Assembly: GCA_963969365.1 (NCBI GenBank)
Contig: OZ017756.1
Span: 124,001 to 188,000 of the forward strand
Direction: 5' to 3'
Source: Asterochloris sp. CNOR1
Lineage: Eukaryota > Chlorophyta > Trebouxiophyceae > Trebouxiales > Trebouxiaceae
DNA: 64,000 nucleotides
Position 1 is the stretch's first letter; every line of letters begins with the position of its first letter. The notes under the pieces were generated by a model. The model did no database searches. It was not told the origin of the DNA and saw nothing but the letters and a program-made list of their open reading frames with translations. The translations under genes and the position numbers were made by a program. This document shows positions 1 through 12,283 of this stretch, one piece after another.

Positions 1-2130
1 AACGAGCAGAAGCAGCAAGACAAAATAATTCCGGACTCATCCTGCTGTGTCAGGAGGCCACAGATGGCAAACATAATTCTGCTTCCATTGCTTCAGGTCT
101 GCATGTGTCACTCTCCAGGCTCGGGTCAGGATGAGGTGCGCAGGGTTACTCGTTGGAGCTGATGATGCCAACTCCCCTGTACTCTATGGCCATCTCTGTA
201 CCGCTGTGAGGAAGCACCCTGCATGAGGGCCCAGAGCGCAACAAGCTGACCCTCCTGCATGCTTGCACTGGGAGGGACTAGCGTATTGTCACCCTCATGC
301 GGCCCCATCAGTTACTGGAAGGGCCAAATGAAAAGGACAGCTACGCTGGACCCACTCAGTGCAAGCATGCACCCATCAAACTCAGAGGCTGCCTGCAGCC
401 ACATGTCAGGCAGTGCAGCGCTGGTGGTCTGCGGTGCTGCCTCAGCTCTGCTGAAGCTGCAGGCAGAGGCCAGAGCTGGAGAGCGGAGACAGCTCACGAC
501 AGGCAGCAAATGCAAGCTGCAGGCAGCGCCTGTATGCAAGTGCATTATCTGCAGAGCCCAGCATCTAGCGGGGCAACCCTGCTGCAGCAGCACTGTAGCT
601 CCCATTCCCGCAAGCAATGCAGGGAGGCCTACATTTATAGCAGCATGCTTCCAGTCTATGGATGGAACCCCAACGCCCGCTCAGCTAAAGCTTAACCTTG
701 CCAATGTGGCGTGGCAAAGGCTGCACCCCAATGGGCAGGGCAGCCACAGGAGCCAGCCCAGGATAAACTTGGCGGTTTGATATTACTCTGCCTGATGGCT
801 GACCTCACAATGGGCCGTGATCTTCCAGCTACAGGAAGAAGATCTTCCTGCTACTAGAGAAGGCGAGTTCATTGTGAGCTCAGTCACCTCGCAGAGTCAC
901 AGCACAACCAGGACCATCCCAGGCTGGAAGTTCGGGCTGGCAGGTGGAGCTCAGTGATTGAACACTGAGCAGGCCCAAGAGTCCAAAACCCTGCAACCTC
1001 TATGGATAGTTGTGACGGAAGCCAGAAGGTTCCCTGATTGGGGCGCATGAGGACGGATCTGCTGGCCCTACTCAATGCCCGCATGCATGAGCACAGCTCT
1101 GACGACTTGGAGAGATGCATCCTTGCACTGAGTGGGACCAGAGTAGTCCGTGCATGCAGACTCATCACAGGCAGTGCAGCGCTGCTGGTCTGGGGTGCTG
1201 CCTCAGCTCTGCTGAAGCTTCAGGTAGAGGCTAGAGCTGGAGAGCAGAGGCAAAGGCGACAGGCAGCAGATGCAACTGTGGGCAGCGCCTCTCAGCGTGT
1301 GCTTTCAATGCAGTGCCTGTGATGTAGCGGGGCAACTCTGCTGGAGCAGCAGCCCTGCCAGAGCAGCCTTGCAGCTCTGTTTTACCCGCAAGCAATGCAA
1401 GGAGGCCTATGACCAGACTTTGGCACACTTTCAGTCTATAAGTGAAACCCAACGCCCGCTCAGCTATGGCTCAACGTTGCCATTGTGGTGTGGCAGAAGG
1501 CTGCAACCAACAAGAAGGTGGCTACAGGATCCAGCCTGGGGCAACCTTGGCATTGAGGTAAGACTTGGGCTGCTGGCAGGTCTCAGAACAGGGCGCGGTC
1601 TTCCAGCTACAGGTAAAAGATCTTCCTGCTACAGGAAGTGGACAGCCCTTTGTGAGAGCTGCATCATCAGGCAGAGTGGTACCACAAGTCCACGATTTCC
1701 CTGAGCTGCAAGTCGAGCTGGAAGGCGGAGCTTAGCAACACAAAGACTGAGCAGGCCAACAATTCCAGACAAGCTTACACCCTCTGCGATAGAATGCGGC
1801 GGAAGCCAGATGAGTCCTGATTGGACCGAGTGAGAGGGACCAATACACGTAAGTCCCCACTTACTTCGAGCATGCATATGCCTAATTCTGAACTGGACAG
1901 ATCTACCACTGCATTGGACAGATGCATGCTTGCGATGAGCGGGACCAGTATATTGAATCCTGCCTGCAAACTCATCACAGGCAGTGCCGCGCTGCTGGTC
2001 TGTGGTGCAGCCTCAGCTTTGCTGAAGCCGCAGGAAAGGCCAGAGCTGGAGAGCAGAGACAGATCATGCCAGGCAGCAGACTGATTCCTAGGCAGCGCCT
2101 GTCTGCAGTGGCTGTACTTGCACCGCCAGA
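1..2130. repeat. Tandem ~0.8 kb repeat, three or more degenerate copies
   Basis: A block starting GGCAGTGCAGCGCTG recurs near 409, 1171 and 1980 (spacing about 762 and 809). A second shared block, ending AAGATCTTCCTGCTAC, recurs near 820 and 1597. In minus-strand translation each copy keeps a similar frame (AEAAPQTSSAALPVM near 1980-2050), followed by a degenerate stretch rich in LVPLSA and MHLS. The frames decay between copies. The block lies directly downstream of the last confident UTP20 exon, so it may be a multiplied UTP20 exon with flanking intron, but the coding sense is not proven. Confidence 0.7.
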
Positions 2131-2463
2131 TCACAGGCTCTGCACTCAAGGCAAGCACTGTAGCGACGTGACCCGTGCTTGATCTCACTAAGAGCAGCAA
2201 TAGCGATGAAGGTAGCAAGCCTGGTAGCCACAACCCCCCGAACTGATGTGCATGCCATGCTTGAGCAGCATGCACCTTCTGTGCGACTCCAGGTAGTGCC
2301 TCACATTGCAGCATGCAATGTCTGCCTAATTCCTGACAGTGCCTCATAATGCAGGATTCCCCACCAGCCAACTGTGTGAATGGGCACTGGGAATGGCAGT
2401 GGGGTTTCCCTTGTGCTGCTTCCATGTGGCTGGTCCTGCCCCCCATCACAGAGAAGCGCTTAC

Positions 2464-5400
2464 CTGATGTGGAGAGCCCCCAGCAGGCACAGCACCACTG
2501 CGCTCAGCTGCTCTGCAGGCAGCTGGCTGTACTCCAGCTGGGTCTGCAGCCTGCCCACAGCAACGCTGGAGGCCCTGCCGCCATCAACGGAACAGCCCTG
2601 CACAAGTACAGTTCGTTCTGTGAGAGCGTAGTGGCGGCTGCCAGGCTGTTGGGCCATCGTGTATGTGTTTCCAAAGAACGCATAGCACCGCTTTACAGAT
2701 AGCAGCCATGTCCTGAAACAAGACTCAACCTGTGCCATTTCCACGTGCTGGCAAGGCTGACCCAGTGCAGGCTTACCTGAGACTCAATCTGGAGGAATTG
2801 AGGAAAGATGGCACTCCTCGCACTGCTCTGGTCCCTGTCTGCTTCAGTGGCGGCAGCTGGCGGCAGAAGGGGCTGCTGGAAGCAGCACAGCAGGCGCAGG
2901 GTTGCCACGCGTACAGCTGAGGAGGGGTGGGCCAGGTTGGGGGCCACCAGGGGGAGCACCTCCTGCAAGTCACAGCAAAGGGGTTTCAGACCCTAAAAGT
3001 CCTTGGAATTGCATGCGCAGTTGAGCCCCTCCTCAAAGGCAGTCCTGGCAGTGGATCTGGATGGCAGGTGGTAGACAGTTCAGAATGGCATCACTTGTTA
3101 GTCTCCACGATAGCACCTAGTGAGACTGCTCAATCACTGCCAATATGCACAGGAGTTGCAAAGCCTGCAAGACCAAGCAGCCAGTTCCACCCTGTTTGCA
3201 GATCAAGCTCACCAGGAGCTGATCAACAGGCAGTTCTGCCTGCACGACTTTGGCTGATGCCAGGATGTCTGCTGCACCCGCCACGACGTGGAATCTGTGG
3301 GGAGCCCGCTTGACGCTGGCGAAGGCCAGCGCAGCCAGGCTGTGAGATTCGGCTGCCTCACTGGCTTCGTGCAGAAGGGAGGCTGTTAAGCCCAGCGCCC
3401 ACATGGACAGCATTTCCAGCTGCTCCTGCAGGGCAACACAAATATCGTCAACTAGACAGAAACTGTAATGTGGCGGTGGTGCATCTAGCAACTCATGCCA
3501 AAGAATGAGCCATGCTGGCAAGGCAGCATGCCACAAGAAGCATGCTGGAGATGGAGCATGTTGGTGCTACCATGATCCCCCGACATGAGGGGCGGCAGTA
3601 AAACTGCTGGACTCTAGCTCGCACAGGTGGCCTGTGCATACCGCTGCAGGCCTCCTGTGACATGCATGCAAGACGTTGCTGACAGCACAGCACATGGTAA
3701 TGATGTTTCTATGATCTACCCCTGAGTTGCCCGACCTCATGCAGTCTCCCCAGCAGCAGCGACCCGTGTTGCAATCTCCCCAGCAGCATCCTCAGCAGCA
3801 GCAAAGCCTGCTACTGCTGTTGCTACTGCTGAGACTGCCGTCAAGAAGAGGCAAGAAGTGCAGGCCAGCCAGGTGTGTGTTTGTGTATACATGCTCAGCA
3901 CAATATGACAAGCAGCACAGTATCATCAATTACATGACAAAAAAGATGTGGATTTTGGGCATGTTAGGTGCCTTGCATGCATGCAGGACAAAATTGGTTC
4001 TCGGACAACCCTGCTAGGTCCTGGACAGGGCAGCCACCTGCAGCCCCAGGTTGCAGGTCATATTCAGTCCCAGCAGCAAGTGTGCCATTTACAGACATCC
4101 CAGGCTGTTCTGAGGGCGTTGGCTGCTTCCCTGTTGCTCAGATCCTGGGAACTGCAGGCTCTGAGCAACAAGAGCAGTCAAAGGATCACAGATGCAGCCG
4201 CACTTTGTGTTCAAGACAGCCTCGAGGAGCTCCAGGCTGTTTGTCAGCCCCCTGTGGTTTGTTTGCTGCCAGCAACAGCTGTTCTGCTGTGGACTCTTGA
4301 CACCCTGAGGCATGCAGTGTTAGGACCTGTGTACTCCAGACTGCCTGTCAGCCAGCCTTACAAAACAGGCTCTAACACAGCATTCCCAAGGCTTTCAAGG
4401 ACCCATCCACCATGTGCAGTTGATGATTGCAAAAGAAATGCTCATCTGCACTTGCCTCCCACACCAAGGTCCAGTCGAGTGACCAGTGCATCAACACCAC
4501 TGGTCCCTTCACATTGCAATAGACAAACCATGGAATACTGCATCACCTGATGAGGTAGCGAGAACAGTCACACCTGATTGAGGCAAGCGGGCATCGACTG
4601 CCTCAATGCTGTGTGTTTGTTCCCACTACCTGATAGATTGTAGAGTCGGCATCAGTCTACTGCACACAGCCAGCCTGTTGCATGGTGAGGCTGATTGGAT
4701 GGACACAGGGCTTTGCAAGGCTGGTGAGCAAAGTACATTTCCAGAAGTGCTTCATGCACTAGCCAAACCTATCTGACTGCATGCTGAGATGTGACAAAGA
4801 TAAGGATTCAGGAGGACTGCTGCACGTAAGTTCCTGCTTCAGTCCCTTTCAATGTTGCAACGTGCAGGAATGTGCCGTGCCAGACAAAGATGTGCCCATC
4901 TGCCCTTTGCGCAACACCGACGCTCAAAATTTGCTGATGCATGCATGGTGTGCAAACTGCAGTACTCACGTGCATGACTCTCTAACACCACCAAAGCAGC
5001 TTTATATGTGAGGGCGGCAAGGAGAAAGCCATGGCAGTGGCTCAAGCCCAGCAGGTCCTCTTGTTGATGCCCCTGTGACAAACGCACCATGCCAGGGAAG
5101 GTGGAAGTTGCGTTGGACCCGCGTCTTGCTGCACATGTCCCTGTCAGCACCCACTGTGGGCAAGTAGCTTACAGCAGTTGCTGATATGGCACATGCAGCA
5201 GGCACAAATGATGAGCAGGCAGCAGGAGTGTGTGCTGCGGCCTGCATCCTGCACTGCCACAAGGCGTTGCCAAGGGGATGAGCAGCTACCTCACAGCACA
5301 GCATACTGCATTGCCCACCAGGGGGACGACAGCAGGGCCAACACCACAAACATCAGATGTTTGCATGCAGGTGAACCCCATAAAGGCTATTAGGCAGCTG

Positions 5401-8400
5401 ACATGTTGACCATTCAAGGACTGTCAAGGGATTGTGACCACGCACTGCACTTGACTGGTCACAACCTCATGACAATCCATAAATGGTCAACATGTCTGCT
5501 GCCTAGTAGCCTTGCACTGCGCACTTGCCTGGTCACGATCTCATGACAATCCTTAAGTGGTCAGCCTGGCATGCTCGCAGGACACCGGTGAGGCCACTGT
5601 GTCTTGACTGCCATCCCCAGCAGGGGTTGTAAAGCAACCATCCAGGGCCTATGGAAGATACTCCATGGAAATGTTGCTGAGCAGGAGCTGGTCAATGTTG
5701 TCTGTCTGGGTGCTGGCCATCATCAGGAAGGCTTCAGGGGCGATCATGCAGTCCCTCATCAAGGGGAGCAAAGCGCCGCCCTCATTCTGCTTGGCAGGGC
5801 CTCCAGGCTGTCTGTGAGCAGCATCCAGACTACATCTGGCAGCAGAAACCCACGAGGGCTGTTGAGCTAGGGCAGCAGCAGTGTTGACCTGCTACAGACA
5901 TACAATGTCTGGCGACGCCCCCTGCATCGGGACACTGGATCTCCCTGCAGAGGCGCTCTGTGTGCCTGGCATGCTGGTGGTCCACCTGTGACCCTACTTC
6001 CAGCCAGCAGTTGCAAAGCAGCAGATCCAGGGCCCAAGAAGGGGATGACACCCTCTACATGCATGCACCCCCAGGCAGACGACCTTTGCCTTGTCTCAAG
6101 AAGAACTCTGTGCAGGAAGGACAGTAGAAACTGTCATTCCTGCACAGATTCCTGACCACAGATGAAGCCGGAGTCTTCTGGCTTGTTGGGATATGCCTAC
6201 AGCTTTAGCCATGCACCAGCAGGAGACGTTCAGAGGGGCAACATTGTGACACATACTAACAAGGGCCCAAGAAGGGGATGACAGCCTCTACATGCATGTA
6301 CCCCCGGGCAGAAGACCTGTTCCTCGTCTGAAGGGCAATGTTGCGCGGAGACGACAGCCTGGAGATTCACGCGCCCCATTGGGGTGCGGACGGCCCATGG
6401 GGGTGCATGGATACCGAGACTGTCGTGCCCATGAACGGCCCCCTCCAAGCGAGGCAACAGTCGGCTTGTCAAACTATGTCCACAGGAGCAGCAGCAGGGC
6501 GCCTCAGACATGTGGGGCGATACAGTGGGTAAGCACAACTCCCATGGCTGCAGGACTACACCAGCACCAGGCCAGCACGTCAGCAGGGTTGACAACATCC
6601 TGGCAGCTCAAGGTAAGCTCTTGCGGCTTGCAGGCCATGTCTCGCAGCCAGGAACAGTGGCATCGAATGCCATAAGCATGGACAAGGGTTGTTGCGGCCA
6701 TCTGAGTGGCCGCTGCAGTGTGAAGCGGACGTGCAGCTGAGGCCATCTGTGTAAACAGTTTCAGGCAAGCACACGAGCTGGCCGAGCTCAGCATCCTACA
6801 TAGCATGAGGCAGGAGCTGGGACCTAAAGATGTCATGCCATCCTGAGGCCTCAGTGTCTACCTCAGTCAATGTGGGCCAGGACCGGCTGCTGAGGCTTGG
6901 TGGCGGCAGTGGCTGCTGTGGGTACATTGTGCTGCCCCGCAGCTTTTTGTGGCTTCGCCGGCGGAAGCAGGATGGACCCTGATGTATGTTGCTAAGCAGG
7001 AGCTGCTGCTGCTTGACATGTTTCTCAATGTGGGTGCAAGCCATCATCACGAGATGTTCAGGCATGCCTAAGGCAACCCTACTGACCTCACCAACAAGAC
7101 AAGCCCTTGTCCTGCTTGGTGGGGATCCAGGTTGTCTCAGAGCAGCCTCTGAAGTAATGCTGGCAGCAGAATCTAGCATTGAGGCTAGAAGTGGAGGAGG
7201 CTTGGGTGCATCCTAATGCTTTTGCTATACGTGAGTCAGCCTGAGGTGCTCTCTGAAGTGTTGGTAACACAACACATACTGGATTGGGCTGCGCAACATG
7301 GCAGCCATCCAGTGAACTCGACAGGCAAAGCCCCTCAAACACCTTGTGCTAGTGGGTCTTGGTCTGTCAGGGTCACTGGATCTTGATGAGCACACTTGTC
7401 AAAGATGATTGCCGTCATCATTGGGACCAGCGCAAAAACAGCCCTGGAGGGCGACATCAACAAGACCCAGGAATCCCGTTGATCTGCTTGACAGGGCTCC
7501 CAGGCTGGCTTTGTCTGGTCCCGCACTTCATGCCAGCACCTCAGCTTCAGGATCAGGCCAGAGGTGCTGATTTACCAGACAATCGTAATCTAAGCACCTG
7601 CCAGCAAAGAATGCATGCAGCCCTAGCAGCCCGATCGGCAGGCCAGCCTCACCTTCACACGCGGCTCTGCTTGTGCATGGGCAGCATCAGCTCTGTCCGC
7701 GAGGGTCCGGCACATGATCCCAGCTTCCTGCGGCTGCTGGCAGGCGTGTGGCAGCAGCTGGATGCCCATCCAGGCCTGCAGGCATCAAAGCAGCACTGTC
7801 TGCTTGATTGCGGCTTGCTGCAGCTGCTGGCAGGCCTACAGGCAGTAATAGATGCAAGTTGTGCAGCACAGACTAAGTTGCCTTTCACGATGCCCATCAC
7901 AGGCCCACCGCTCAAGTGCTCAGGTGCATAGGAATGCAGCTTTAAGATCTCAGCGCTCAGGGCACTGCTGACATTGAAGTGAAGGCGGAGAACAACAGCT
8001 CTCAGGAGTCCTTGAGCGCTCAGCTGGTGGGGTGCAGCATTGTCAGCTGCAAGGGCACAGCTCAGAATCAAGCCAGAAAGAAGAGCCCTCTCCCTGCCTC
8101 ACCTGCGCAACTTCGTCTGAGGTGGGCGCAACTCCCTGGGGCAGCAGTGAGTTGGCTACCAGACTGCGCACATGCTCTGCCAGCTGGCGCCCATACTTGG
8201 GAGCCCTCAGGAGCACAGGAACTGCCCTCTGGTGTGGCGACCCCTGCAGAGGCAAGGTCCAGGGTCGAGGTTGAGGCCTTTTTGGAAAGCGCCTGATAGC
8301 TCTGGAGCAAGGGAAATCCTCACAGTGAGGCCAAAGCTCCAGGGCATCTCAGACATATCAGTTCTTGAGGTGTATGCCAGGTGAAGCTAGAGCTCCAGTG

Positions 8401-11400
8401 ATCAGAGGTGGGGCAATCGCACAACATCCCGATTCCTCAGACTTTGAGTCCCGCAATGCCCAAGTGCAACACATCAGCAATGCACAGCAGTTTTGCCTGA
8501 GCCGCACATAGCCCACCTGAGCTGCAACCACCTCGCACAGGTCCAGCAGCAGGGGCAGCACCACCTGCTGCAGTGGTTGTCCTGGGTCCAGCACTAGGCT
8601 CCCAGCAGCCCCCAGAGCCTGGGGCCCAAACAGAAGTGCCACTGCAGGGGCTCCCCGCGCGGAGCGCACCAGCCCGTGCAGGAAAGGCACCAGCAGCTGG
8701 GGCGGTGGGGCGGTGAAGGCGGCTGCCCAGGCCACGGGGGCCATGCGCAGGTCCTGCATGTTGTGGTGCCCCCTGACGTCCTGCAGGGCGCGGTGGCCTC
8801 AAGTCAGGATGGCAGACGAGTGCCCAAAGTATGCGATCATGAGGCAAAAGGACATCTGTGCTTTGCGGGAGCCCGAAGCCATGTGCACATTGGATTTTGT
8901 CCAGGGCTGGGGAGCAGTCATTGGCTGAGCAATTCATGTCAGGCATGAGCAACTCTGTCTCTGTCAAACCTGCCGCCCGTGTACCAGCATCATGCAGTGG
9001 GAAGGCTGCATGCTGCTCTGCCTGCAGCTGGGCAGGTGAGATCTTACAACCTGAGAAGCATTGGCCATCAACTCCAAGGGTTGCCCTACATAATCAAAGA
9101 GTTGCCCTGCATGGTGCAAAGCTTGCTGTGCCACATATCGCTCAGTCCTTGCCCACAGAGCTCTAGATCTGGTACCCGCAGGTGCATCTGCAAGAGCGGC
9201 AGGCAATGCAGCATCCTGCCGCACAGGAAACTCCTCTGCAAACTGGGCACATAACTGTATGCCAAGTCTTATAGTACCGTGAGCGCAAAAGTACACAGTG
9301 TAATGCAGTTGGCATTGACATGGCTGTCGAGGCCCCAGCACTGGCTTTGAACAGGGCGCTGCTCATCGTGTGGCCAGTCTTCTCATGTTGCTGTGGGCTG
9401 CCACCTCCGCCATGATAAGGCACAACACTTTGAGGCACAGCGAGAGCAGTTGGTATTGGAGCACCTCTTGAATTCTAGCAGCGCTGACTTCAACGAATGC
9501 TGGCCATCCTTTACACCTCAAACCCAAATGCTGACCTTGCTGTGGGCTGCCACCACCGCCAGCAGAAGGCGCAACACCTCGCGGCACAGCACAGGCTCCT
9601 CAAAGGGCGCTGCCGGTTCCGCTGGTGTCTCCTTGTCGTCAAGGCCGACCCTGAGGGGCTGGACGTCCTCAGTCACAGGCAGCTGGACTGCCGCTGTCTT
9701 GCTGGCTGCGCCCAGCAGGCCGCCAGCTGCTGCTCTGCCGGCAGCCGCCAGGATGGCAGCAGAGTCCTGCACTCGAGCGCCCTCCTCGAAGGCCACGCAA
9801 GCCGTCAGCAGGGCCACTGCGCGTGCAGCAGAGCGCTGGCGCTGGTTTAAAAGGGCCTTGTCTGCCGTGCCTGCAGGCAACATGTGGTGCTGTTGCTTAG
9901 ATAGTGCGACACCCAAAGAAGGGGAGGTTCACATGCAATGCCCAAGACTTGTTTCTTTTGCTGCCTGGCTGGCACCAAGTCTTGCCAGGTAGCAACAGCA
10001 ACAATGACTGAGGCATTGAATGGGTCCCATGCACAGCAAGGGTCTGGGGTTCCACATGCAGGAGGACGGCTGCTGCCTGATAGTCCACAACTTCAACATG
10101 CAGTATTCAGCAAGCACAGCTGGTCATTTAGCTGCGCTGGCAGAACGACTGCAAAGAAATTGCCAGGTGTTGCCAAAGAGGCCATCAGCTTGAAGCCCTG
10201 CCAGGACATGTCTCATACACAGCGCTGACACTCCCATGACAGACACAGCGCTGAGCTGGCACTCAACAACAATCTGCCAGTGGCGGATGTCTGTCAAGGG
10301 AAGGACGCGTTGGGAGCCGAAAGGCATGCCCTGCTCAACAACTTGTATGCCAACAATTTGTATGGCAACAACTTGTATGCCAACAAAGTATCCACACATG
10401 GGCCCTCATTGAAGCACAGAGGTGCAGCCTGATGTAGATCTCGCCCAGCAGAGCTTGCTGAGTGCTAGGCATGGAGGATGCATGTTTGGAAACCAGATGT
10501 CACTGGCTGCTACCCAGTTCTGCAGCCTCCTCCGCAAGACACTCAGTTTTGCAGCCTCCTCACAAAGCTCGCTGCTGTCGCTAATTGTTCATTCAGCCTG
10601 CCACAGGGCAACAGACACAGTTCAATTACTGACAAGTCATGAAGCAGAGGCACATGAGTGCCATCTAAGGCCCCACAGTGCAACACCAGACCCTATGCAG
10701 TTGATGAAGCTCTGCCAGTCAATGACATTCTGCCAGGACATGCCATGCTGGGCACTTCAGGGAATGCAGCAAGTGCACAAGCAAGATTGCACTGGACTCT
10801 CCAGCCCAATACTGCTGGACGTGTTGCATTACCTGACGCAGCCAGGGCAGTAACAGCCTGGCAAACGTATCAAGGCAACTAAGCCCATTCGGACACGTGC
10901 CCCCTGGTGAGCTGTCCCTGTGCCCCCAGCTGTGCCTGCCACCAATGCACCATGTATAGGCCTGAGCCCCCTAGGGCCACTGCAGGGAAGTTGCCGAGCC
11001 CACTCGCTGGAGCTCTTGCACCAGAAGTGGGAAGTCCAAGGCGTGGCCATTGTGGGCAACTGGCGGTGTTGGTAGCCTTCAACGGACGTGCCTTGCCCTT
11101 CCCAATTACGGTAAGAGTCCCGGCGAGTGGGCGTTGCCCCCTGGCCATACACACCTTGTAACACCCCTCTGCAATAGCAATGACTGACAACTGCAAAAGC
11201 TGAGTTCTGCCAGACACAGATGCAGTGCCTTGCTTAAAAGTAGCACCATTGCACATCTGTGCAAAGTGACCAAGCCCTGCTGGCCTGCAGCTGACGCAGT
11301 ACGGTAAGGGTTTGGGTTATAGGGCTTAGGAAGCCGGCCGCTGCCTGACAGTCCACAAGAGGGATGCGCTGTATCCAGCAAGGGCAGGTAGTCATCCAAC

Positions 11401-12247
11401 TGCGTCAGCTGACAAACGCGACAGGCTGGCAGGTGTTGCCAAGAGACGCCCATCAGATCAAGCCCCTCCCATGACAACCTCATGACATCTTTCCCACAGC
11501 ACAGAGCCCCACTCCTGCTGGCGTGCAGTTGGAGGGGAAGGATCAGTTATCAGCCTTGCCAGCTACCACATATTCGAGAAACCACATATTTGAGGTAGCT
11601 GGCAAGGCTGATGTTTGATTCATGTGCCTCCTGGACCTGTCAACAATTGCCAATCCTGTGCGTCCCCTCACAGCATGTAGTGCTGGCCAGGTGGTGCCAC
11701 TGTCCCGCCATGCCTTTGTGTTGTGAGAGTACCAAATGCAACCTGAACCCATCCAGTTGCCACCCAGGACAGGCAGCCCAACGACACCTAGCTGACGTGA
11801 GGTGGCAGGCAGCCCGGCATAGCGGCCCTTGCGACAAACCATTGAAAGTTGCGTGGAAGTCGCGCGCAGCCATGCGCGGTCGCAGCCCAGCTGGCTGCGC
11901 ACGTCATCCAGGTAGAGTTCAAGCAGCAACACCCACGAGCTGCACGCTAAGTTTGACTTATTTGGCGGACACGCACAACATACACAGCAAGCAGATTTGA
12001 CACCAAGTCTTGAAACCATGGCCTTTATGTGCTAGCCATGGTGTGACATCCTCACGCCTCAGCACCTTGCTGGCTACGCAGCGTGAGGTGACAGGCAGCC
12101 CAGCATGGCAGACCTGGCAACAGACCCTTGAACTTTGCATGCATGTCGTGCACAGCCAGCTCGGCTCTCCAGCTGGCTGCGCGCAACATCCAGACAGAGT
12201 TCAAGCAGCAATACCCACAAGCTGCACGCAGGTCTTACTTGTTTGGT

Positions 12248-12283
<36 letters not shown>

